Under the pieces are notes generated by a model. That model did no database searches, was not told the DNA's origin, and saw only the letters and a program-made list of their open reading frames with translations. A DNA stretch of 64,000 nucleotides from Pseudomonadota bacterium. Its GTDB lineage: Bacteria > Pseudomonadota > Gammaproteobacteria > Xanthomonadales > Xanthomonadaceae. The position numbers and the translations under genes are program-made. The stretch is from contig JAEWBY010000030.1 of NCBI GenBank assembly GCA_023390905.1, forward strand, positions 30,789 to 94,788, read 5' to 3'. Shown here in pieces: positions 8,722 to 16,641 of this stretch. Position 1 is the stretch's first letter, and each line of letters opens with the position of its first letter.

Positions 8722-9574
8722 CGAGGCTCTCCTTGTCCAGGCGCACCGGCACGATCACGAAGAACTCCGAGCCCACGCCGGGCGTGCTGTTCACGCCCAC
8801 GCGCCCGCCGAGCAGTTCGGCGAAGCGCTTACACAGCGCCAGGCCAAGGCCGGTGCCGCGTACCTTTTTCTGCAGCGGTGAATCGAGCTGGCTGAAATCC
8901 TGGAAGATGCGCTCGTGCAGTTCCGGCGCGATGCCGATTCCGGTGTCGCGCACGCTGAAGCGGATCTCGTCGTGGCCGATCGCTTCGGCGCCGACGCGCA
9001 CTTCGCCGCGTGCGGTGAACTTCAGTGCGTTGGAAATGAAGTTGCGCAGGATCTGCGCCAGCTTCTTGTCGTCGGTGTAGAGCTGGGTCGGTCCGCGCGG
9101 CGAATCGAAGATCAGCTCCACGCCCGCGCCTTCCACCAGCGGCCGGAACATGCCGCGCAGCGCCGAGAACAGATCCATCATGTCGAACCACGCTGGCGAG
9201 ATGGTGATGCGGCCGGCTTCGATCTTGGCCAGATCGAGCAGGTCGTCGACCATCTCGCTCAGCTCGCGGGTCGAGCGGCTGATGAAACCGATCTGCGTCC
9301 GCTGATCGTCGCTGAGCGGGCCATCGACCTGATCCTCCAGCAAGCGCGTGATGCTCAGGATCGACACCAGCGGCGTGCGGAACTCATGGCTCATGTAGGA
9401 GAGGAAGCGGCTCTTGAGTTCGGAGACCTGCTTGAGCTGTTCGGCCTGCGCGTCGAGTTCAGCGTACAGCGCGAGCACGCCCTGGTTGGTTTCCTCCAGT
9501 TCGTCGCGCAGCGCCTGGTTCTCTTCGCGCAGTCGTTCCAGTGCCTGGTCCGGCGGTGGTGGCGATGTGCTCAC
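8714..9574 (-). CDS. Soluble histidine kinase of the stressosome operon
   Basis: This 286-residue protein starts with GTG at 9574, one base after the preceding stop codon. An N-terminal coiled coil (residues about 8-50, heptads such as REENQALRDELEETNQ) replaces a sensor domain. The HisKA motif is YMSHEFRTPLVSI, and the ATPase boxes are NFISNALKF, RDTGIGIAPELHERIF, GTGLGLALCKRF and GVGSEFFV. There is no membrane segment, so its input is probably a partner protein. Proximity suggests the RsbT/phosphatase module, and output through the receiver domains of the next gene. Confidence 0.88.
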   Translation of the reverse strand: MSTSPPPPDQALERLREENQALRDELEETNQGVLALYAELDAQAEQLKQVSELKSRFLSYMSHEFRTPLVSILSITRLLEDQVDGPLSDDQRTQIGFISRSTRELSEMVDDLLDLAKIEAGRITISPAWFDMMDLFSALRGMFRPLVEGAGVELIFDSPRGPTQLYTDDKKLAQILRNFISNALKFTARGEVRVGAEAIGHDEIRFSVRDTGIGIAPELHERIFQDFSQLDSPLQKKVRGTGLGLALCKRFAELLGGRVGVNSTPGVGSEFFVIVPVRLDKESLDA

Positions 9575-9575
9575 G

Positions 9576-10592
9576 TCAGTTCCCCAGGCGCAGGATCAGC
9601 AGGCTGGCGTCGTCGCGGCCGCGATCGAAATCGCGGATCAGCACGGCGGCGATGAGGGCCGGATGGCGCAGCGCCAGGCCGGGATAATCCTTGAGGTTCC
9701 AGCGGTTCTGCAGGCCGTCGCTGTGCAGCGCGAGCAGTTTGCCCTCAGCGTCCGCGAACAGCAGATCATTGCGGCTGCGCGGGAACGGACCCACGCCGGT
9801 GATGCCCGGATGCGAGGCCAGCCCGCGCGAGCGGCCGGCCTGCGGATCGAGCAGCGCGCCGGAAATATTGCCGGTGCCGGCAAAGCGCAGCACGCCCTGC
9901 TCGTATTGCGCGACCGCCGTCGCGCCGCCGCGTGTGCCGTTCATCGACGCATGCAGGTGCTGGAGCATTGCGGTCGCGCTGGCCGCTGGTTCCGCTTCGG
10001 CCGCCGCGATCACGCCGGCATTGGCCGCCACCGATGCGGCCGCGCCATGGCCCAGTCCATCAATGATCACCAGCGTCCAGCATCCGCCTTCATGACGCAG
10101 ATGCCAGGCATCGCCGCACACGGTTTCATCATGCATCGGCAAGCGCCAACCGCCATACGGCTGATCCGCATCCTGACGTGCGCCCGGGTACAGACGCGCG
10201 CAGACGATCGCGCCGCGCGCATCGCTCCACGCATCCATCCACTGCGTCTGCCGCTGCACGCCGCCCAGGCCGATGCCCTGCGTGCCCTGGGTGGAATAGC
10301 CATCGCGCAGGCCTTCGCTCAAGGCGAAGCCCGGCCCGCGATCGATCGCGCACAGCTCCAGGCCCAGGCAATCGCGCCCGGCCACCGGCATCAGGGTCAG
10401 ATGACCGCCGAGGCCATGCTTGAGGATGTTGGTCGAAAGTTCGGTGGCCACCAGCGCGGCGCGACCGGCATCGATCTCGTCGAATCCCAGATCGCGCGCG
10501 AGCTGCTGTGTTTCGCGACGCGCCTGTCCCACCTGGCTCTGCTCGTCGATGACCACACGGCGAGTAATCGGACCGGTGAAGTTCACTTCCAT
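9576..10592 (-). CDS. ATP-binding SpoIIE-type phosphatase (RsbX/RsbU-like with HATPase)
   Basis: This 338-residue protein starts at ATG 10592 (MEVNFTGPITRR), overlapping the rsbT end by 10 nt. The N-terminal 130 residues are an anti-sigma-type ATPase fold (ALVATELSTNILKHG; CAIDRGPGF). The C-terminal 190 residues are a PP2C-like SpoIIE phosphatase with the metal-ligand motifs CGDAW, DGLGHG, LLALHSDG and RDDASLLIL all present. In stressosome operons such proteins reset RsbR/RsbS by removing the phosphates added by RsbT. The extra ATPase domain is the form common in proteobacterial modules. Confidence 0.87.
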   Translation of the reverse strand: MEVNFTGPITRRVVIDEQSQVGQARRETQQLARDLGFDEIDAGRAALVATELSTNILKHGLGGHLTLMPVAGRDCLGLELCAIDRGPGFALSEGLRDGYSTQGTQGIGLGGVQRQTQWMDAWSDARGAIVCARLYPGARQDADQPYGGWRLPMHDETVCGDAWHLRHEGGCWTLVIIDGLGHGAAASVAANAGVIAAAEAEPAASATAMLQHLHASMNGTRGGATAVAQYEQGVLRFAGTGNISGALLDPQAGRSRGLASHPGITGVGPFPRSRNDLLFADAEGKLLALHSDGLQNRWNLKDYPGLALRHPALIAAVLIRDFDRGRDDASLLILRLGN

Positions 10593-10990
10593 TTGGTGAT
10601 GGACACACGCGTGCCGCTGCCGGGGCGGCTGTCCAGTTCGAACTCGTCGACCAGCCGACGCGCGCCGGACAGGCCCAGGCCCAGGCCGTTGCCGGAGGTC
10701 CAGCCGTCGGTCAGTGCCTGCGCGATGTCGGGAATGCCCGGCCCATTGTCGCGGAAGGTCAGGCGAAGACCGCTGCGCACGCCATCGCTGAGCAGTTCCC
10801 AGTCCATGTCGCCGCCGGCGCCGTAGATCACCGCGTTGCGCGCCAGTTCGCTGGCGGCCGTGATCAACTTGGTCTGATCCACCAGGCGCAATCCGCATTG
10901 CACCGCCAGCCGGCGGGCGGCCTGGCGCGCGAGCACGACGTCCTGTTCGGTGCGCACCGGATGCGTGCCGGTGTCGGCGATCGTGCTCAT
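10583..10990 (-). CDS. rsbT: RsbT-like serine/threonine kinase (switch kinase)
   Basis: This 135-residue single-domain protein of the anti-sigma-factor kinase fold has a Bergerat N-box (ITAASELARNAVIYG), G1 (FRDNGPGIPD) and G2 (GNGLGLGLSGARRL). Length and motifs match RsbT, which phosphorylates the STAS proteins RsbS and RsbR and is then released to activate its target. It starts within the end of rsbS (overlap 10987-10990, ATGA) and its own end overlaps the phosphatase start. The released form would normally bind an RsbU-type phosphatase; here the likely downstream partners are the kinases encoded next. Confidence 0.9.
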   Translation of the reverse strand: MSTIADTGTHPVRTEQDVVLARQAARRLAVQCGLRLVDQTKLITAASELARNAVIYGAGGDMDWELLSDGVRSGLRLTFRDNGPGIPDIAQALTDGWTSGNGLGLGLSGARRLVDEFELDSRPGSGTRVSITKWK

Positions 10991-11346
10991 TCGATCGGGC
11001 CGGCCCGCAGCAGCTTCATGCCGCGCTCCACGTCCAGCGCCGTGCGCACGCCCGGCAGGGTCAGGCCCAGTTCGGTCAGGGTGATCGCCACGGCCGGCTG
11101 CATGCCGACCACCACCGTGGTGGCGTCCATGACGCGGGCCAGTCCGGAAATCGTGCTGATCATGCGGCCGATGAACGAATCGACGATGTCCAGCGCGGAG
11201 ATGTCGATGAGCACGCCGCGCGCCGAGGTGCGGCTGATCGTCTCGGACAGATCATCCTGCAGCGCCAGCGCGAGCTGATCGTGCATGTCGACCTGGATGG
11301 TGACCAGCAGCAGGTCTCCCATCCGCAGAATGGGAATGCGATCCAT
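10987..11346 (-). CDS. rsbS: RsbS-like STAS-domain stressosome scaffold
   Basis: This 119-residue single STAS domain has the signature IDISALDIVDSFIGRM, which contains the serine that RsbT phosphorylates in RsbS proteins, followed by VVVGMQPAVAITLTELG. It carries no extra domain, as expected for RsbS. It begins 3 nt after the rsbR stop codon and overlaps rsbT by 4 nt. Together with RsbR it should build the pseudo-icosahedral stressosome that sequesters RsbT. Confidence 0.92.
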   Translation of the reverse strand: MDRIPILRMGDLLLVTIQVDMHDQLALALQDDLSETISRTSARGVLIDISALDIVDSFIGRMISTISGLARVMDATTVVVGMQPAVAITLTELGLTLPGVRTALDVERGMKLLRAGPIE

Positions 11347-11349
11347 GCG

Positions 11350-12204
11350 TCAGGCCTTGCCCACCACGAAGCCCGAACGCTTGAGCGCCAGCGACAGCGC
11401 ATCGGCAAGGTTGGCCTTGGTGGTGATGCCCTGCAGATCGAGCCCGAGGTGGACGATCGTCTGCGCGATCTGCGGGCGCACGCCGCTGATGATCGCGTCC
11501 GCGCCCATCAGCCGGATTGCGGTGACGGTCTTGAGCAGGTGCTGGGCGACCAGCGTGTCCACGGTCGGTACGCCGGTGATGTCGATGATCGCGATTTCCG
11601 ATCCGGTCTCCACGATCCGCTGCAGCAGCGATTCCATCACCACCTGCGTGCGCTGCGAATCCAGCGTGCCGATCATCGGCAGCGCCAGCACGCCGTCCCA
11701 CAGCTTGACCACCGGCGTGGACAGCTCCAGCAGTTCTTCCTGCTGGCGCACGATGATGTCCTCGCGCGTTTTCTGGAACGTGCGCACGGTGTGCATGCCG
11801 AGCGAATCGAGCAGTTCGGACACGGCCCACAGTTCGGAGGCGAGCTGGGTCGGATCGCTGCCGTATTCGGACTGCACCAGATCGAACAGCGGCCGCTTCA
11901 TCGACAGGATGAAGTACGCGGTATGGCGCGATTCAAAGCCCTGCGCGGCGCGGCTGCGCGAGAGGCGTTCGAGGAACTGGCGCAGTTCATCCCATTCGCG
12001 GCTCTGCAGGTTGTCCAGATCGCCGTGGCTCATGCCCTGCACCAGCAGGCGCAGGAAATCGCGTGTCTGTCCGTCCAGTTCCTGCGGCGAAATACGACTC
12101 TCGTGCGCCGAACCCTTGTCCTTCAGATTGGCCTGCCAGCTCTGCAGCAATGAAGTTTCATCGCGCTGCATCCGTTGAATCGTGCGCTCTTGCAATGCAG
12201 CCAT
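11350..12204 (-). CDS. rsbR: RsbR-like stressosome sensor (RsbRD N-domain + STAS)
   Basis: This 284-residue protein starts at ATG 12204 (MAALQERTIQRM); a longer frame to 12267 exists but has no better start. Residues about 10-150 form an all-helical N-terminal domain resembling RsbRD_N (LLQSWQANL; EWDELRQFLERLS; GMHTVRTFQKTRED). Residues about 165-280 are a STAS domain with IIDITGVPTVDT and ISGVRPQIAQTIVHLG, the two regions that hold the phosphorylated residues of RsbR proteins. The helical domain is the input turret of the stressosome. There is no heme or flavin motif, so the signal is not evident. Confidence 0.92.
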   Translation of the reverse strand: MAALQERTIQRMQRDETSLLQSWQANLKDKGSAHESRISPQELDGQTRDFLRLLVQGMSHGDLDNLQSREWDELRQFLERLSRSRAAQGFESRHTAYFILSMKRPLFDLVQSEYGSDPTQLASELWAVSELLDSLGMHTVRTFQKTREDIIVRQQEELLELSTPVVKLWDGVLALPMIGTLDSQRTQVVMESLLQRIVETGSEIAIIDITGVPTVDTLVAQHLLKTVTAIRLMGADAIISGVRPQIAQTIVHLGLDLQGITTKANLADALSLALKRSGFVVGKA

Positions 12205-12331
12205 GCGGGCTCGCCGAATGTGAAAGAAGACACACAGGGTAGAGCAAGCCATCCGCCTTGACCACAAATTTGAACAGCGCCCAGGGGGGCTTTCACGCGG
12301 TGTTTACAAGCCTGGCCCGACTGTGGCGCGT
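12205..12331 (-). promoter_or_regulatory. Probable promoter region of the stressosome operon
   Basis: These 127 bases separate the rsbR start from the end of the upstream kinase gene on the same strand. They are locally AT-richer around 12265-12275 (CAAATTTGT on the minus strand). I could not find a convincing pair of -35/-10 hexamers. Confidence 0.3.
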
Positions 12332-13285
12332 TCAGCGTGCAACGTCCGGGAAGTTTCCGGCCAGCAGCGCGGCGTAAAGGGCGGCGCCGTAATGCGGTTC
12401 GAACCGCGGCACGCGGATGTCGTAGTTCGGGCACGCGCGCAGCAATGCAGCACGGAACGGATGCAGCAGCCGCTGGCCCGCGCTGAACGCACCGCCGGAG
12501 AACGACACCGGCACGGTTTCATTATCGGCAAACCCGAGTGCGCGGCGCAGCGCATCGACGATCGCGGCCAGTTCCTGCCCGGCCTGATCGAAGATCGCCG
12601 CCGCCGCCGCGTCACCGGCTTCGGCCGCGCGGCACACCAGCACCGACAACTGCGCCAGTTCGCCGCGCGTATATGCCTGTTCGCCATAGATGCGCGCGCA
12701 GATGTCCAGATCCGATTCCAGCGCCAGCGTCTGGTTGAACAGCGCATGCAACGGGCCCTTCGGCAGGCGGCCATCGCTCATGCGCGAATACAGGTTCAGG
12801 CCCTGCACGGCGATCCAGTGCGCGGAGCCTTCATCGGAAAACGCTTCGCCCCAGCCACCGGCGCGCGCGGCCTGTCCGCGACGCTGGCCGTAGCCGATCG
12901 AACCGGTGCCGGCGACGATGTTGATGCCATCGGCGCAGGCCAGCGAGCCGGCCCAGCCGCACACCATGTCGTTGTCGCAGCGATACCGATCATGGCCGAG
13001 GATGGCGGCGGGGATCGCATCGAGTTTCGGCGTGGCCTGGCCGTCCTCGCCATGCGCGGGGAGACCGAAGAACGCGTAGCCGACATCATCCAGGTCCAGG
13101 CCGGCATCGGTCAGCACCTGCCGGATGCCATCGGCGAGGACGGCGCGCACGCCTTCGAGCCCGACCTGCGGGTGATACGTGGTGCCGAGCTGCGCCTGTG
13201 CGAGCAACCGGCCGGAGGCATCGATCACGGCGAAACGGGTCTTCGTTCCGCCGCCGTCGACGCCCAGGTATGCGGTGCGCGTCAT
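12332..13285 (-). CDS. agaK: BadF/BadG-type N-acetylhexosamine kinase (probable GalNAc kinase)
   Basis: This 317-residue sugar kinase belongs to the BadF/BadG/BcrA ATPase group. The phosphate-1 motif is LGVDGGGTKTRFAVID, with a second nucleotide loop at VAGTGSIGYG, the acidic DND in RCDNDMVCGW, and GGWGEAFSDEGSAHWI, which resembles the sugar-binding region of N-acetylglucosamine kinases. It phosphorylates an amino sugar at C6. Its start overlaps the agaS stop by 4 nt (ATGA), so it is the last gene of the aga operon. From that context GalNAc is the likely substrate, giving GalNAc-6-phosphate; N-acetylglucosamine is the alternative. Confidence 0.85.
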   Translation of the reverse strand: MTRTAYLGVDGGGTKTRFAVIDASGRLLAQAQLGTTYHPQVGLEGVRAVLADGIRQVLTDAGLDLDDVGYAFFGLPAHGEDGQATPKLDAIPAAILGHDRYRCDNDMVCGWAGSLACADGINIVAGTGSIGYGQRRGQAARAGGWGEAFSDEGSAHWIAVQGLNLYSRMSDGRLPKGPLHALFNQTLALESDLDICARIYGEQAYTRGELAQLSVLVCRAAEAGDAAAAAIFDQAGQELAAIVDALRRALGFADNETVPVSFSGGAFSAGQRLLHPFRAALLRACPNYDIRVPRFEPHYGAALYAALLAGNFPDVAR

Positions 13286-14442
13286 GCGTCGCGTGCGTGG
13301 ATGCGCACGCCCTGCACGACGCGGTTCACCGTGCCCTGCTTGTTGGGATTGTCAGGCGAGAGACCGCGCGCCAGCGAACACTGGAAGGCGAACACCTGCG
13401 CGGCGGCGACATAGGGATACAGCAGATCGCTATCGCTGGCGGCATCGAGACCGGGGACGGCGATCATTTGATCGCCGGCTTCGCCGCGTGGCTGCGCGGT
13501 CACTTCGTACACCGCGCCGGCCACGCCGTCGCGCCGCAATTCGTCGATCAGATCGTGATCGTAGCGGCACGTCAGCGGATCATTGGAGACGAACACCACC
13601 ACCAGCGTGTTGCCGGTGAGGAACGTCTTGGGCCCGTGGCGGAAACCGAGCGGCGAATCGAAGCAGGTGGCGATGCCGCCGTTGGTCAGTTCGCCGAGCT
13701 TGAGCGAAGCTTCGCGCGCCAGGCCCTGCAGCAGTCCGCTGCCGAGATAGACCACGCGATCGAAGCCGCGCAGCGCGAGCGTCTGCAGGGCGGGGCGTGC
13801 CTGCTCGATCACGTGCGCGGTCGCACGCGCGATCCGGCCGACGTCGGTGGCGTGCGCGGCCTGCGGATCCAGCGCCAGCCGCGTTGCGTACAGCATGCAG
13901 CTGAAGCTGGAGGTCATCGCGAAACTGACGTCGTGGGTTTCTTCCGGCAGAAGCAGCGTCATTGACGAACGCATCGCGGTGCGTCCCAGCGCGCCGTCCG
14001 CGTTGCAGGTGACGACCAGATGCTGCACATGCCGCACCATCGACTCGGCCAGTTCCACTGCGGCGATGCTTTCCGGGCTGTTGCCCGAACGGCCGAACGA
14101 CACCAGCAGCAGCGGCTGATCCGGATCCAGGTACAGATCCGGGCAGCTCACCAGATCGGTGGTGGCCACCGCATCCACGCGCGCGGCGAGCCGGCGATCC
14201 AGCCACGGCGCCAGGCACTGGCCGATATAGGCCGACGTGCCCGCGCCGGTGAGGATGATGCGCGCGTTGGGATTGTGGGCGATCGGCGAAACGAACGCTT
14301 CGATGCGCGCGCGCATTCCGGCCAGCAGCGCGTGAGTGCGTTCGAGCATGCGCGGTTGCTGTTCGATTTCGCGTGCGGTCCAGATCGCGCCGGCGGCGGC
14401 GAGATCCGGTTCGGGAACACCGAGGTGTTCAATCGTGGTCAT
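13282..14442 (-). CDS. agaS: AgaS: galactosamine-6-phosphate deaminase/isomerase (SIS domains)
   Basis: This 386-residue double-SIS protein is closely similar to E. coli AgaS: RIILTGAGTSAYIG, LLVSFGRSGNSPES, LGFRHGPKTFL and the near-identical end GTVNRVVQGVRIH. It converts galactosamine-6-phosphate to tagatose-6-phosphate and ammonia in GalNAc catabolism. I chose ATG 14442 (MTTIEHLGVPEPD) because the resulting N-terminus is nearest in length to E. coli AgaS. In-frame starts at 14457, 14469 and 14481 are possible, and none has a clear ribosome site. It overlaps the agaZ end by 14 nt and agaK by 4 nt. Confidence 0.93.
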   Translation of the reverse strand: MTTIEHLGVPEPDLAAAGAIWTAREIEQQPRMLERTHALLAGMRARIEAFVSPIAHNPNARIILTGAGTSAYIGQCLAPWLDRRLAARVDAVATTDLVSCPDLYLDPDQPLLLVSFGRSGNSPESIAAVELAESMVRHVQHLVVTCNADGALGRTAMRSSMTLLLPEETHDVSFAMTSSFSCMLYATRLALDPQAAHATDVGRIARATAHVIEQARPALQTLALRGFDRVVYLGSGLLQGLAREASLKLGELTNGGIATCFDSPLGFRHGPKTFLTGNTLVVVFVSNDPLTCRYDHDLIDELRRDGVAGAVYEVTAQPRGEAGDQMIAVPGLDAASDSDLLYPYVAAAQVFAFQCSLARGLSPDNPNKQGTVNRVVQGVRIHARDA

Positions 14443-15718
14443 GGGGATGGCAGGCATGGTGGTAGTCATCGAGAACGGCACTGACGTGCGCCATCACCAG
14501 CGACAGCGGATCGCGATCCGCGTGGCCGTTGCGCAGCGCGCGCAATGCATGGGGGAGGTATTGGCTGATCAGCGGCAACGGCGGCGGACTGGCGCGCAGG
14601 TTGTCGAACAACCGCTCGCGCGCCTGTTCGATCATCGGATCCGGCCAGTAGTAACGGATGCGATCGCTGAGGCTGTATTGCAGATCGATGTCGAGCGCGT
14701 GGCCTTCAGCATGGTAATAGCGGCGCCAGTGGCCGGGTTGTTCGCGCATGCGCGCCAGCGCGACCTCGCGCAGCTTCGCCTGTGATGCCGGCGGGATCCA
14801 CTCGCGTTCGATGGCGTCCAGCGCCCACAGCGCTTCGCGCAGCGCGAAGGTCAGGCCGGGACCGACCTTGAGGATCGCGAAGTGATCGCGCACGAGTGCG
14901 GCCAGTGCCTGGCGCGTCTGGTAATCGGTCGAATGCGCTTCGAACACCATGCCCGGCACGGTGGTGATCGCTGCGCTGAGCGCGTGCGCCTTGTCCGCCT
15001 GGTAGTCGATGACATCGTGATGATCGAATTCCACGCCCGGCTGCACGACCGAGGCGATGACGCGCGTCCACGCATCGGCCAGCCCGGCGGCTTCGAATGC
15101 ATCGTGATGCGCGGCGATGGTGGCCAGCGCGGCCTGCGGCGTGGTGGTCTCCAGGCCTTCGATGGCTTCGGTGGCGCCACCGGGCACCGGCACTTCGGTG
15201 CCGATGACGTACACGGGGGCTTCGCCGCCGGCCGTGTTCCAGGCCTGCTCGGCGGCGCGGCACAGGCGCACCGCGCGTTCGACGATCACCGCTTCCGGCA
15301 GCGGTACCGGATCGCCGGCGCATGACATCGAGCAATCGAGATGGATTTTGCGGAACCCGGCGGCCACATAGGCGGCGACCATCAGTTCGGCTTTAGCCAT
15401 CGCGCCGTCGGCATCGAGCGAGATCCATGGATTCGGGCCGAGATGATCGCCACCGAGCGCGATGCGCGAAACATCGAAGCCGACCTTCCGCGCAATGCCC
15501 TGCACGAAGCCGACAAAATCCGCTGGCGTCATGCCGGTGTAGCCGCCGTCCTGGTTGACTTGGTTGCAGGTGGCCTCGAACAGCACCCAGGCATCGTCAT
15601 GCGCGCGCGCATGGCGCAACGAGGCTTCGATGACGATGGGATGGGCCGAGCAGATCGAGGTCACGCCCACGGACTGGCCCCGGGTGTGGCGCGCGACGAG
15701 ATCGAGAAGTGCATGCAT
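14429..15718 (-). CDS. agaZ: AgaZ/GatZ/KbaZ-type tagatose-bisphosphate aldolase subunit
   Basis: This 429-residue protein of the GatZ/KbaZ family has GQSVGVTSICSAHP, FEATCNQVNQDGGYTGM, LGGDHLGPNPW, KIHLDCSMSCAGD and VPVPGGATE near the middle, and ALREALWALDAIE and WRRYYHAEG near the end. The family supports the class II tagatose-1,6-bisphosphate aldolases AgaY/GatY/KbaY and has also been annotated as tagatose-6-phosphate kinase. No AgaY-type catalytic subunit is in the window. Start ATG 15718 lies 14 nt after the permease stop. Either it acts alone, or its partner is encoded elsewhere. Confidence 0.9.
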   Translation of the reverse strand: MHALLDLVARHTRGQSVGVTSICSAHPIVIEASLRHARAHDDAWVLFEATCNQVNQDGGYTGMTPADFVGFVQGIARKVGFDVSRIALGGDHLGPNPWISLDADGAMAKAELMVAAYVAAGFRKIHLDCSMSCAGDPVPLPEAVIVERAVRLCRAAEQAWNTAGGEAPVYVIGTEVPVPGGATEAIEGLETTTPQAALATIAAHHDAFEAAGLADAWTRVIASVVQPGVEFDHHDVIDYQADKAHALSAAITTVPGMVFEAHSTDYQTRQALAALVRDHFAILKVGPGLTFALREALWALDAIEREWIPPASQAKLREVALARMREQPGHWRRYYHAEGHALDIDLQYSLSDRIRYYWPDPMIEQARERLFDNLRASPPPLPLISQYLPHALRALRNGHADRDPLSLVMAHVSAVLDDYHHACHPHDHD

Positions 15719-15732
15719 GGGTGAGTATCCGA

Positions 15733-16641
15733 TCAGGAGTTCGTCGGCGCGGCGGCTTCGCGCTCGGGTTCCAGCACCAGCAGCAGCGATGCGATCAGCG
15801 CCAGCGCCAGCCCCACCATCTTCAGCGGGCCGGGCACCAGGCCGGCGAAAATCAGCGACAGCGCCGCGGTCACCAGCGGCGCACCGGCATTGGTCAGCGG
15901 CGCGACCACGATCGCCTTGCCGTGGCGGAACGCATACACCAGCGTGAGCGCGCCGATCGCATTGAGGATCTGGATGCCGGCCGCCATCCACGGGCCATCG
16001 AGACCGGTGTTGATCGGTTGGCTGAAATCGGTCATCCACCACGCCACCGGGATCAGCAGCAGCGCGCCGGCCATCATGTAGAAGAAGATGCTCTCGGCAC
16101 CGACGCTGTTGTTGGCCAGCTTCATGAAATACGCCTGCACGCCCCACGCCAGCATGATCAGCAGCGACAGCGCGAACCAGCCCAGTCCGTCGGCGCCGGC
16201 CCGTCCGAACGACAGATCGAACAGCGGCAACGCGATCAGCGCCAGCACGATGCCGAGCGCGCCGAGCTTGCCGGTGCGCTCGCGCAGCAGCACGAACGAC
16301 AACGCGATCGTCACCACCGGCGACAGCGAGATGATCGGAAAGACGAAGTACGCCGGGCCCACGGTCAACGTATGGAACAGCAACATCTGCCCACCCGCGC
16401 CCAGCAGGCCGATCAGCATGCCGTAGACGATCGCGCGCGGCGTGCGATCGAGCCTGCCGCCATTGCGCCAGAGGATGAAGGCCGCCGGCGGGATCATCGT
16501 CAGCGCCCACACGCAGTACACCAGTGTGTCGGGAAATCCATGCTGCGCGGACAAGCCGGCCAGCGCGCCCCATACGCCCCACAACACGACGGTGACCAGT
16601 GCGTAGGCGATCCACGCGCGCGGCGCGCGCACCGCCGCCAT
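15733..16641 (-). CDS. DMT/EamA-family permease in the aga operon
   Basis: This 302-residue protein has ten predicted membrane helices in two EamA halves (first GLLGAGGQMLLFHTLTVGPAYFVFPIISLSPVVT; second AIGALTLVYAFRHGKAIVVAPL). Its start overlaps the glycosidase stop as ATGA, so it belongs to the operon GH36-permease-agaZ-agaS-agaK. Classical GalNAc loci use PTS permeases or AgaP-type carriers; none is present, so this protein is the best candidate for bringing GalNAc or a galactosamine across the inner membrane. That substrate is inferred from position only. EamA carriers are also known for amino acids and nucleotide sugars. Confidence 0.85.
   Translation of the reverse strand: MAAVRAPRAWIAYALVTVVLWGVWGALAGLSAQHGFPDTLVYCVWALTMIPPAAFILWRNGGRLDRTPRAIVYGMLIGLLGAGGQMLLFHTLTVGPAYFVFPIISLSPVVTIALSFVLLRERTGKLGALGIVLALIALPLFDLSFGRAGADGLGWFALSLLIMLAWGVQAYFMKLANNSVGAESIFFYMMAGALLLIPVAWWMTDFSQPINTGLDGPWMAAGIQILNAIGALTLVYAFRHGKAIVVAPLTNAGAPLVTAALSLIFAGLVPGPLKMVGLALALIASLLLVLEPEREAAAPTNS

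Noticed and set aside
12290..12330. G-run/C-run hairpin downstream of the aga operon
   Set aside because: The arms pair poorly and no T-run follows; not enough for a terminator.
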